Shown here: positions 1-5,538 of the stretch, one piece after another
How positions within the stretch are numbered: position 1 is the stretch's first letter
Layout: each line of letters opens with the position of its first letter
The notes under the pieces: model-generated
Told to the model about the DNA's origin: nothing
The model's database searches: none
Seen by the model: the letters and a program-made list of their open reading frames with translations, nothing else
Program-made: the position numbers and the translations under genes
Origin: Desulfobacula sp.
GTDB lineage: Bacteria > Desulfobacterota > Desulfobacteria > Desulfobacterales > Desulfobacteraceae
Length of the DNA: 5,564 nt
Direction: 5' to 3'
Assembly (NCBI RefSeq): GCF_021107415.1
Contig: NZ_JAIOSW010000098.1
Location: 1 to 5,564 of the forward strand

Positions 1-58
1 CATGACCTTTCAGCTTTTTAAAGACCGAATCAAGTCTGTTACTCAAATTTTCAAACAT
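1..58 (-). CDS. ffh: Signal recognition particle GTPase Ffh, N-terminal fragment (runs off the window)
   Basis: Only the first 19 codons are present, read leftward from the ATG at 58-56 to the window edge. They translate as MFENLSNRLDSVFKKLKGH, which matches the characteristic opening helix of the Ffh N domain (the family typically begins MFxxLxxRLxxxxxxxxGxG). Ffh is the cytoplasmic GTPase that, with 4.5S RNA, binds signal sequences of nascent proteins and delivers ribosomes to the FtsY receptor at the membrane. An AAGG purine run about 11 nt upstream can act as the ribosome binding site. The gene is divergent from rlmN. The GTPase and M domains lie outside the window, so integrity cannot be judged. 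The identification rests on a short stretch but the pattern is distinctive. Confidence 0.85.
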   Translation of the reverse strand, partial: MFENLSNRLDSVFKKLKGH

Positions 59-97
59 AGAAAAATAAACCTTAAATAACCAAACCAAAACATTGAA

Positions 98-124
98 ATT
101 AATATATATTCTGTGGTATGTCAA
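98..124 (-). promoter_or_regulatory. Possible sigma70-type promoter for ffh
   Basis: On the minus strand a perfect -35 hexamer TTGACA lies at 124-119. It is followed by an AT-rich stretch with ATTAAT at 103-98 (4 of 6 matches to TATAAT, spacer 15). TAATTT at 101-96 (spacer 17, 3 of 6 matches) is an alternative -10. The -35 is strong but no -10 is both well matched and well spaced, so the exact element is uncertain. Position fits a start about 30-40 nt upstream of the ffh ATG. Confidence 0.35.
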
Positions 125-155
125 GAAAATTATAAATTTAAGCAGATAAAAAAAC

Positions 156-1193
156 ATGGAAAATATACTGGATTTCACAAGGGATGATCTTGCGGCATGG
201 CTTGAAAGCAAAGGCATTCGATCATTCAGGGCAGGGCAGATATTTAAGTGGATCTACATCAGGCAGGTAGATACATTTGAGCAGATGACTGATCTTTCCA
301 AGGAACTGCGCAGGACGCTTGCGGGTTATTTTAATATCAGGCGCCTCTTTCTTGATGACAAACAAATTTCTGTTGATGGGACTGAAAAATTTTTGCATCG
401 ACTGGAGGATGGCCAACATATTGAATCTGTCTTGATTCCCGAAAAGGACCATTTTACCCTTTGCGTGTCTTCACAGGTTGGATGTGTTCAGAATTGTCAA
501 TTTTGTTTGACAGCCAAAGGCGGATTTATCCGGAATTTAAATGTCTCTGAAATGATTGCCCAGGTCAGGGATGCAAGATATTACCTGATGCAAAAAGAGC
601 TTAATCCCTTGAAACTCTCTAACATCGTGTTCATGGGTATGGGAGAGCCCCTTGCCAATTATAAAAACCTGGTAAAGTCATTAAAGATTATCACAGACAG
701 TGATTATGGACTTAAATTTGCACATAGGCGGGTAACGGTCTCGACGTGTGGCCTGGTTCCGAAAATTACACAATTAGGTCTGGATATCAGTGTGAATCTG
801 GCAGTCTCCTTAAATGCAACCACTGATGCGGCACGGTCACGCTTGATGCCCATCAATAAAAAATATTCTTTAACTCAATTGTTAGAAGCCTGTCGAACCT
901 TTACCATGAAGCCAAGAAATAAAATTACTTTTGAGTATATTTTAATGAAAGGAGTGAATGATACAAAGGCTGATGCACTCAGGCTTGTGAATCTTTTAGC
1001 ACCCATTAAAGCAAAAGTAAACCTGATCCCCTTTAATGAATATGATAAAAGTAAGTTCAAACGGCCCTCAAAAAAACAAATCAGTGATTTTCTTCAGATT
1101 TTACTTGACCGAAATCTCACAGCAATTACAAGAAAGAGCAAAGGTAACGATATTTTAGCTGCATGTGGGCAGTTGAAAGCAAAATTGTATTGA
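156..1193 (+). CDS. rlmN: Dual-specificity RNA methyltransferase RlmN (23S rRNA A2503 / tRNA A37 C2-methylation)
   Basis: A radical-SAM enzyme of 345 aa, within the usual family range (E. coli RlmN is 384 aa). It methylates C2 of adenosine 2503 in 23S rRNA and of A37 in some tRNAs, in the cytoplasm. The cluster-binding CxxxCxxC motif is C110/C114/C117. C103 sits seven residues before the first cluster cysteine, like E. coli C118. The SAM-contacting GMGEPL motif is at 161-166. C337, in AACGQL near the C-terminus, corresponds to the methyl-carrying cysteine (E. coli C355). Residues 1-90 form the N-terminal accessory domain. The RlmN-type context around the cysteines argues against the paralogue Cfr. 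The ATG at 156 gives the normal N-terminus, although only a weak purine stretch precedes it. The gene is divergent from ffh and appears complete, with every catalytic residue present. Confidence 0.97.
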   Translation: MENILDFTRDDLAAWLESKGIRSFRAGQIFKWIYIRQVDTFEQMTDLSKELRRTLAGYFNIRRLFLDDKQISVDGTEKFLHRLEDGQHIESVLIPEKDHFTLCVSSQVGCVQNCQFCLTAKGGFIRNLNVSEMIAQVRDARYYLMQKELNPLKLSNIVFMGMGEPLANYKNLVKSLKIITDSDYGLKFAHRRVTVSTCGLVPKITQLGLDISVNLAVSLNATTDAARSRLMPINKKYSLTQLLEACRTFTMKPRNKITFEYILMKGVNDTKADALRLVNLLAPIKAKVNLIPFNEYDKSKFKRPSKKQISDFLQILLDRNLTAITRKSKGNDILAACGQLKAKLY

Positions 1194-1217
1194 ATCTTTG
1201 TGGATATGATTTATAAT
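1190..1217 (+). promoter_or_regulatory. Predicted sigma70-type promoter of the response regulator gene
   Basis: TTGAAT at 1190-1195 and a perfect TATAAT at 1212-1217 are separated by 16 bp. The -35 overlaps the rlmN stop codon (1191-1193). Transcription would start near 1224, giving a leader of about 50 nt before the ATG at 1275. This suggests the receiver gene is transcribed on its own, although read-through from rlmN is not excluded because no terminator is visible between the two genes. Confidence 0.5.
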
Positions 1218-1274
1218 AAGTTTATGGTTTAATGTATTCATTGCCTATAACCCTTAATTGATCGGAAAAGAAAT

Positions 1275-1760
1275 ATGTCAGATATCACTCTAGAAAACAA
1301 AAAAATTCTGATTGTTGATGATGAACCGGATGTTCTTGATTCTTTGGAAGAATTGCTTGATATGTGTGCGCTAGTCAGAGCAGAAAGCTTTGAGGAAGCA
1401 GATCATTTTCTTAAGACCCAGGATTTTGATATAGCGATTCTCGATATCATGGGTGTTGACGGCTATCAGTTGTTGGAAACCGCCACCAAGAAAAATGTTA
1501 TAACAGTAATGCTCACAGCCCATGCCCTTAGCCCGGATAATATTAAAAAATCCTATCTTGGCGGTGCCTGCTCATATATACCCAAAGAAGAAATGATTGA
1601 TATCGAAATATTTCTTATTGATGTACTAAGGGCTAAAGAGGAAGGGAAAAATCCCTGGACAACTTGGTACAAACGGCTTGGAGCATTTTGTGATAAGAAA
1701 TTCGGTCCTGACTGGGACAAGGATGAAAAAGAATTCTGGGAAAAGATGATTTATTATTAA
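1275..1760 (+). CDS. Single-domain response regulator (CheY-like receiver) with Trp-rich C-terminal tail
   Basis: A cytoplasmic two-component receiver of 161 aa. The acidic pair D15/D16 follows the first beta strand (ILIVDDEPD). The phosphoacceptor is D57 in AILDIMGVDGY, the switch threonine is T81 in VMLTAH, and the conserved lysine is K104 in YIPKEE. Phosphorylation by a histidine kinase or an Hpt protein is therefore expected. The usual MP after the phosphoacceptor is replaced by IMGVDG. There is no DNA-binding or enzymatic output domain. The receiver ends near residue 122, and a ~40-residue tail follows with W128, W131, W147 and W155 plus many charged residues. GGAAAAG at 1264-1270 is a modest ribosome binding site. 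The cognate kinase is not in the window. The nearby Hpt gene is a possible but unproven partner. Receiver assignment is firm; the output is unknown. Confidence 0.9.
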   Translation: MSDITLENKKILIVDDEPDVLDSLEELLDMCALVRAESFEEADHFLKTQDFDIAILDIMGVDGYQLLETATKKNVITVMLTAHALSPDNIKKSYLGGACSYIPKEEMIDIEIFLIDVLRAKEEGKNPWTTWYKRLGAFCDKKFGPDWDKDEKEFWEKMIYY

Positions 1761-1763
1761 ACA

Positions 1764-1809
1764 GTTACCCCCCCCCCCCCTTTAAACCAGGCTTAAAGGG
1801 GGGGGTAAC
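1764..1809. terminator. Bidirectional hairpin terminator with C13/G8 arms
   Basis: The arms are GTTA + C13 + TTTAA (1764-1785) and TTAAA + G8 + TAAC (1793-1809), enclosing a short loop. The outer 4 bp, up to 8 G:C pairs and the inner 5 bp can pair, leaving about 5 extra C on the left arm. It lies between the response regulator stop (1758-1760) and the convergent PP-loop gene, whose last codons and stop lie inside it. No good T run follows on the plus strand. On the minus strand TGTTTAATAATAAAT follows, which fits better. It may serve both convergent genes. Confidence 0.65.
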
Positions 1810-2828
1810 ATGAGTTGTTTAAACTCTGACGCCTTGATTGTTTTGACGGTGATAATATTTTCATTTTTCCTTTTTAGGATCCTTATGTCTGCAGTTTTAC
1901 CCGGGTTTGATTTGGTATAGGCGGCGCAGATCATGGCCGCCGTTTGAATATTATTTGGGGTAAAGCTTCCTGTAAGAATTACATCGGGTCCGGGCATTCT
2001 GGCATGCCTCAATAAAATATCTTTGTCAATATTACAATATCTAAGCAAATGTTTGTTGTCATCTTCTGACCGTCCCACAATGACTTTTGTTTTTTGATCC
2101 AGCCGGAAGTGCCTTCCATATTTTAAGTAATACAGCTCCCTTTTATTAAATTTTTTTTGAGTATTCATCAGATCCTGGAGTCTGTCAGAAAAAATTTTAT
2201 CTGTTAAAAGACAACCACCGGCAGGAGCTGGGTACTCTTTAATTCCAAAATCCCGGGCCATCTGCATTTGAATTTTTCTTGATCTGCCTGAAATATCTAA
2301 AAGCTTTTCTCTGTTAACCAGGCCATTTTGTTCGACAAGGGTTGCCGGTAATAATTTTGCACATAAAGGTCTTAAAATTCGTCCTTCAAAGCCTGAATTT
2401 TTTTCCACATACCGCAATGAATTTTTATTCTGGGATTTAGGTCTTTGGCCTAATACTTCTCCGCTGAACAGAAAATGAAAGTCTTTATTTTTCAGGACTT
2501 CACCAGCCTTGGAAAACATCAATGCATGACAGTCCATACAAGGATTCATATTTTTTCCAAATCCGGCCTTGGGGTTTTTCATCATTTCCATATAATCATC
2601 TGTGATATCGATTGTTATCAGCGGGATACCAGTCAGAAGGGATGCTTTTTGGGCTGATTCAGATGAAAAAAAAGGGGTTTCAAAGCAAATCCAGGTTACA
2701 TCAATTCCCTGACGTTGGAGAAGCAGAGCAGACAGGATACTGTCCAACCCTCCGGAACAAAGGCCTAAACCTTTAATTGGGCCTTTAGCCTGATCTTTAG
2801 TTTGGCTTGAGATTTCATCAATCTTCAT
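1782..2828 (-). CDS. PP-loop ATPase with C-terminal NFACT-R/DUF814-like domain; probable tRNA thiouridine synthase
   Basis: A 348-aa cytoplasmic protein. Near the N-terminus, LGLCSGGLDS (21-30) holds the adenylate-binding PP-loop SGGxDS of the MnmA/ThiI/TtcA superfamily, which activates a tRNA base as an adenylate before sulfur insertion. NPCMDC (95-100) matches the position of the first catalytic cysteine of MnmA-like enzymes, and PAGGCLLTD (202-210) supplies a later cysteine, C206. C97, C100 and C206 could hold a catalytic disulfide or an Fe-S cluster. GEVLGQRPKSQ (123-133) is a further conserved-looking block. The C-terminal third has YGRHFRL (237-243) and VGRSEDDN (251-258), resembling the RNA-binding DUF814 part of NFACT proteins, a sensible tRNA-binding module. 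ATG 2828 is the only reasonable start, because TAG lies five codons upstream and no closer Met exists, yet no Shine-Dalgarno is evident. The last eight codons lie in the terminator hairpin. The substrate base (U8, U34 or another) is undetermined. Confidence 0.8.
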   Translation of the reverse strand: MKIDEISSQTKDQAKGPIKGLGLCSGGLDSILSALLLQRQGIDVTWICFETPFFSSESAQKASLLTGIPLITIDITDDYMEMMKNPKAGFGKNMNPCMDCHALMFSKAGEVLKNKDFHFLFSGEVLGQRPKSQNKNSLRYVEKNSGFEGRILRPLCAKLLPATLVEQNGLVNREKLLDISGRSRKIQMQMARDFGIKEYPAPAGGCLLTDKIFSDRLQDLMNTQKKFNKRELYYLKYGRHFRLDQKTKVIVGRSEDDNKHLLRYCNIDKDILLRHARMPGPDVILTGSFTPNNIQTAAMICAAYTKSNPGKTADIRILKRKNENIITVKTIKASEFKQLMLPPPLSLV

Positions 2829-2835
2829 ATATAAC
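2807..2835 (+). promoter_or_regulatory. Predicted sigma70-type promoter of nth, inside the start of the divergent gene
   Basis: TTGAGA at 2807-2812 and TATAAC at 2830-2835 are spaced by exactly 17 bp (5 of 6 matches in each hexamer). Most of it overlaps the first codons of the divergent PP-loop gene. A start 6-8 nt beyond the -10 would fall at about 2841-2843, on or next to an in-frame ATG of nth, implying a very short or absent leader. Confidence 0.5.
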
Positions 2836-2836
2836 C

Positions 2837-3490
2837 ATGTCTATGATATTAAATGCATCAAAAATAAAAATAATTCTTAAGACATTAAGAGACAGGTATC
2901 CCCTTGTCAAGACCCAGCTTGAACATGGAACAGCTTTTCAATTGCTCATTGCTACTATCATGTCTGCCCAGTGCACAGATAATCAAGTGAATAAAGTATC
3001 AAAAAATCTGTTTGAAAAATATCCTGATCCAGAGACTTTGGGTCATGCCCCCTTAAATGATATCAAAAAAATTATCTATTCCACGGGTTTCTATAATAAT
3101 AAAGCTAAAAATATTAAAGCCTGTGCCATAGCGATGCTTGAGGAATATCAGGGTATAGTGCCCGAAGATATAGATAAACTTGTCAAGTTACCCGGAGTGG
3201 GCAGAAAAACTGCAAACGTGGTGTTGTCGGCTGCCTTTGGCCATGCAACAATCGTTGTAGATACCCATGTGTTAAGAATTAGCAGAAGGCTTGGCCTGAC
3301 AGAAAAAACAGACCCTGTAAAAGTTGAGTATGAATTAATGGAGATCATACCCAAAATGTCCTGGAGTGATTTGTCCTTGCAATTGATCTATTTTGGCAGA
3401 GAAATCTGCGATGCCAAAAAACCGCTTTGCCAAATTTGTCCGCTATTTAAAGTCTGTCTGACAAAAGGAAAGGGATATAATTTTCAATGA
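2837..3490 (+). CDS. nth: Endonuclease III, DNA glycosylase / AP lyase
   Basis: Base-excision repair enzyme that removes oxidised pyrimidines and nicks the abasic site by beta-elimination. With the ATG at 2837 it is 217 aa, close to E. coli Nth (211 aa). The helix-hairpin-helix LPGVGRKTANVV contains catalytic K124. The catalytic aspartate D142 lies in VDTHVLRI. The C-terminal [4Fe-4S] loop has the exact Nth spacing C-X6-C-X2-C-X5-C (C191, C198, C201, C207). The SAQCTD block near residue 43 is also typical (SAQATD in E. coli). The frame stays open upstream to a TTG at 2807, but those residues lie inside the divergent gene and do not resemble Nth. ATG 2837 or ATG 2843 is the likely start, and neither has a visible Shine-Dalgarno. 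The stop abuts the stop of the convergent Hpt gene. The gene is complete, with all key residues present. Confidence 0.96.
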   Translation: MSMILNASKIKIILKTLRDRYPLVKTQLEHGTAFQLLIATIMSAQCTDNQVNKVSKNLFEKYPDPETLGHAPLNDIKKIIYSTGFYNNKAKNIKACAIAMLEEYQGIVPEDIDKLVKLPGVGRKTANVVLSAAFGHATIVVDTHVLRISRRLGLTEKTDPVKVEYELMEIIPKMSWSDLSLQLIYFGREICDAKKPLCQICPLFKVCLTKGKGYNFQ

Positions 3491-3847
3491 TTATTGCTTA
3501 AAATTATTAATATAGTCTATTAATCTTTGACATTCATTTTTCAGATTTAAAAGTTTGCTTTCAGTACCCTCCAAGTCATTTTCTTTTCCGGCTGATTCAA
3601 GGGCATATGCTGCCTCTGCAGCTGAGTCTGCAGCAAGATATCTTAATGTTCCTTTCAGTTTATGGGCAGACTCGTCTAATTTTTGACCATTTTTTTCAAG
3701 AATGGCACCTTTAATTTCCGCATAACGCTGTGGCCAATCCTGAATAAAATCAACAAAGCATTCATGGATGAGTTCCATGTCATCATCCATGATTTCTTTT
3801 AGTTCTTCGATATTGACGGGTTCGTCGCTGTTATCGGGTGCTGACAT
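3491..3847 (-). CDS. Stand-alone histidine phosphotransfer (Hpt) domain protein
   Basis: A 118-aa, mainly helical cytoplasmic protein whose core motif AHKLKGTLRYLAADSA (61-76) fits the Hpt consensus HxLKGxxxxLGA. H62 is the likely phosphorylated histidine, followed by K65-G66. Upstream, residues 24-47 read like the first Hpt helices (MELIHECFVDFIQDWPQRYAE, with an intervening break). Hpt proteins relay phosphoryl groups between receiver domains of hybrid kinases and response regulators. No kinase catalytic domain is attached. An AGGAG site at 3858-3854, six nucleotides before the ATG, overlaps the stop of the upstream acidic gene (9-bp gap), indicating translation in one operon. Family assignment is good. 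The partners are unknown: a hybrid kinase beyond the right edge or the receiver protein at 1275-1760 are candidates by proximity only. Confidence 0.85.
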   Translation of the reverse strand: MSAPDNSDEPVNIEELKEIMDDDMELIHECFVDFIQDWPQRYAEIKGAILEKNGQKLDESAHKLKGTLRYLAADSAAEAAYALESAGKENDLEGTESKLLNLKNECQRLIDYINNFKQ

Positions 3848-3856
3848 GCCTCACTC

Positions 3857-4567
3857 CTATGAATCTTTTTTTATTTCCCAGAATTCGCGGCTTTCCTCAA
3901 GAATATCACTAATATCATCATCAACTATATCATCATCAACTATATCATCATCAACTATATCATCCGGGATAAGATCATCCGTTGTATTTTCATTATCTTC
4001 AGTTTCCGAAATATGTTGCGTTTCTATATTCCCATCTTCGCTTTCATCGTGATCGCCACTTTCCTGGTCCAATTCATCATCAAAGTCATAATCCGGGAGA
4101 TTAATTTCGAGATTTTCTTCAATTGTTTCACCGGTGCTTTGTTCTTTTTCAACACCTGTATCACTATCTTCAATTTCTGCATCTTCAGTGTCGTCTAGAA
4201 GTGTTTGTGGCCCAACTTCTTCCAGGGTTTCATTGATATCTATATCCTCAAGATCAAAATCCCCTGATATGAGATTTTCCTGATCATCCGGTTCATTTGT
4301 TTCTTCATCACCTGTTTTATCTGATTCAGGAATATAATTGCCTTGCCTGTCAAAAATGAGGCTGCCGCTTAACTGAATATCAAAATCCAGTCTAAAGGCA
4401 ATTTCATTATTATAGACAATGATTTCGCCTCCTTTGGATGAAAGGGCTGCTGCAGCCATTCTTTTTTTTAGAATATCTTTGACCGCATTCAGGTCAAGAT
4501 CATCCGTTACTGCTTCGATTAAATCTTTTTCACCATTTTTTATGACATCCGGGTCAGTAATTTTCAT
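3857..4567 (-). CDS. Highly acidic protein of unknown function with tandem-repeat tail
   Basis: I do not recognise this 236-aa protein. Residues 1-80 look folded: a helical start (about 6-42, ending RMAAAALSSKGG) and then beta-rich segments EIIVYNNEIAFRLDFDI and SGSLIFDRQGNYIP. From residue 81 the chain appears disordered and extremely acidic. I count 67 Asp/Glu against 5 Lys/Arg among 156 residues. Three identical IVDDD repeats occupy 204-218, encoded by a perfect 15-bp tandem repeat. A short C-terminal segment (ILEESREFWEIKK) could form a helix. There is no signal peptide or membrane segment, so a cytoplasmic location is likely. Translation starts at the ATG at 4567 after a strong AAAGGAGA site (4580-4573). 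It lies 20 bp after the SBP gene and 9 bp before the Hpt gene, suggesting a structural or scaffolding role in the same pathway, which is inference only. Confidence 0.85.
   Translation of the reverse strand: MKITDPDVIKNGEKDLIEAVTDDLDLNAVKDILKKRMAAAALSSKGGEIIVYNNEIAFRLDFDIQLSGSLIFDRQGNYIPESDKTGDEETNEPDDQENLISGDFDLEDIDINETLEEVGPQTLLDDTEDAEIEDSDTGVEKEQSTGETIEENLEINLPDYDFDDELDQESGDHDESEDGNIETQHISETEDNENTTDDLIPDDIVDDDIVDDDIVDDDISDILEESREFWEIKKDS
3914..3964. repeat. 15-bp in-frame tandem repeat, three perfect copies plus a partial one
   Basis: The unit ATCATCATCAACTAT occurs at 3914-3928, 3929-3943 and 3944-3958 without a mismatch. The first six bases of a fourth copy follow at 3959-3964. On the minus strand each unit encodes Ile-Val-Asp-Asp-Asp. 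Identity at the DNA level, including third codon positions, suggests recent expansion by slippage. The 15-bp length keeps the reading frame whatever the copy number. Confidence 0.95.
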
Positions 4568-4587
4568 TGAGGTCTCCTTTTTAAAAA

Positions 4588-5538
4588 TTATCGATATACT
4601 TCATCTGCAAAGCTGGTTTCAATAAATTTATCAAGATCAATGATTTTACCAATCTCCATGACATCATGCATATATCGTTGGATTTTATCAAGATCCTGGG
4701 CAGCCGGATAAAGACCATCCCATCTAATAGCCTGGGGTTGGGAAAATACATTTTTCAAGACTTTCGGATTCAGCCCAAGCTTTCCTTGGGGGTCCAGAAA
4801 ATTTACTGCAATTCTTGAGGCCCTTATTTTATCATTTTCTATGTATTCACCGGTTTCTACGAGCAGTGACACAAATTCACGGGCAGCTTCGGGATATTTC
4901 TGAATAAAGTCTTCCTGCATGGCAACAACACAGCAGGGATGGTCTTCCCATCGGCTGGCAGAGTAGAATTCCAGATCGCCAATCTCGCCGACAATGGCTT
5001 TTGTGGCAACAGGCTCTGCCACCATAAATCCGGCTACATCTTCATTTTCTTTCATGATACCCGGCATTTTAATGGGAGGGACAACCTCGAACCGGACATT
5101 GATGGCTTTTTTCCCGGGAACACCCGGTTTAAGGCCAAGTTCTTTTAAAAACTGGTGGGCCAGCATGTGGTGAACTGACATTTTATGGGGAATGTCTACA
5201 ACTTTATATTTGTAGAAGCTTTGCAGAGAATCAAATCTGTGGTCATAATGTCTGGATCTTATAAAGGTGCTTCCATTTTTATGGGCAAACAAAACCAGTT
5301 TTATCGGAGAATCATAGGCAAAAAGATCCATGGCAATGGGCGCCAATACAAATGCGCAGTCCAGCTCACCATTTTCAAGGCCTTCCTGAATAGGGTTCCA
5401 CCCCGCCTTAAGGCTGGTGGTCAAATCAAAATGTTCAGGCGTAATATCGCCCTGTTCGATTCTGTGTTTCAGGGCACCCAGGGCAAGGTGGTCTGTAATC
5501 TGAATATGGGCAACATTCAGCTCGACCTTTCCACCCAT
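4588..5538 (-). CDS. NrtA/SsuA-type ABC substrate-binding protein without an evident signal peptide
   Basis: A 316-aa protein resembling the nitrate/sulfonate/taurine class of periplasmic-binding-fold proteins (NMT1/SsuA-like). VELNVAHIQITDHLALGALK opens the first lobe, and GWNPIQEGLENGELDCAFVLAPIAMDL (interrupted by family variation) is the typical ligand-cleft region where an effective-dose residue run leads to AP. VAEP lies at 173-176 and HPCCVVAM at 200-207, followed by the usual helix with EDFIQKYPEA. Length equals a mature SBP. No hydrophobic signal peptide or lipobox is seen: the frame stays open to the window edge with charged codons (RQKQRHE), so the start at 5538 is uncertain and an N-terminal domain may lie outside. 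The ligand is unknown. As first visible gene of the leftward cluster with an Hpt protein, it may be a cytoplasmic or fused ligand sensor; transport permease and ATPase genes are not in view. Confidence 0.8.
   Translation of the reverse strand: MGGKVELNVAHIQITDHLALGALKHRIEQGDITPEHFDLTTSLKAGWNPIQEGLENGELDCAFVLAPIAMDLFAYDSPIKLVLFAHKNGSTFIRSRHYDHRFDSLQSFYKYKVVDIPHKMSVHHMLAHQFLKELGLKPGVPGKKAINVRFEVVPPIKMPGIMKENEDVAGFMVAEPVATKAIVGEIGDLEFYSASRWEDHPCCVVAMQEDFIQKYPEAAREFVSLLVETGEYIENDKIRASRIAVNFLDPQGKLGLNPKVLKNVFSQPQAIRWDGLYPAAQDLDKIQRYMHDVMEIGKIIDLDKFIETSFADEVYR

Noticed and set aside
108..136. Possible rlmN promoter with TATAAA at 131-136, or TTGAAA at 93-98 paired with TATGTC at 117-122
   Set aside because: In this AT-rich gap TATAAA has no matching -35 at a suitable distance, and TTGAAA pairs only with a poor -10, so neither is distinguishable from background.
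156..1193. Cfr-type (A2503 C8) methyltransferase instead of RlmN
   Set aside because: The length, the neighbouring ffh gene, and the GMGEPL and AACGQL motifs fit the housekeeping RlmN family; nothing suggests a mobile resistance gene.
2807..2836. Longer nth protein starting at TTG 2807
   Set aside because: The ten extra residues are antisense to the start of the PP-loop gene, do not resemble Nth, and overlap the likely nth promoter.
3506..3524. Inverted repeat ATTAATA-5-TATTAAT near the convergent stops of nth and the Hpt gene
   Set aside because: The stem is seven A:T pairs with no G:C and no T run after it, too weak for an intrinsic terminator, and it lies within Hpt codons.
3501..3964. 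Repeat-bearing right part as a CRISPR-like or mobile element
   Set aside because: The 15-bp units are contiguous with no spacers, lie in frame in a gene, and no cas, transposase or terminal inverted repeats are present.
3768..4052. Plus-strand serine/isoleucine-rich open frame across the acidic gene and the Hpt start
   Set aside because: It is the reverse complement of the Asp-rich repeat region; its Ser runs arise from the ATC-rich complement of GAT codons, and it has no ribosome binding site or recognisable domain.
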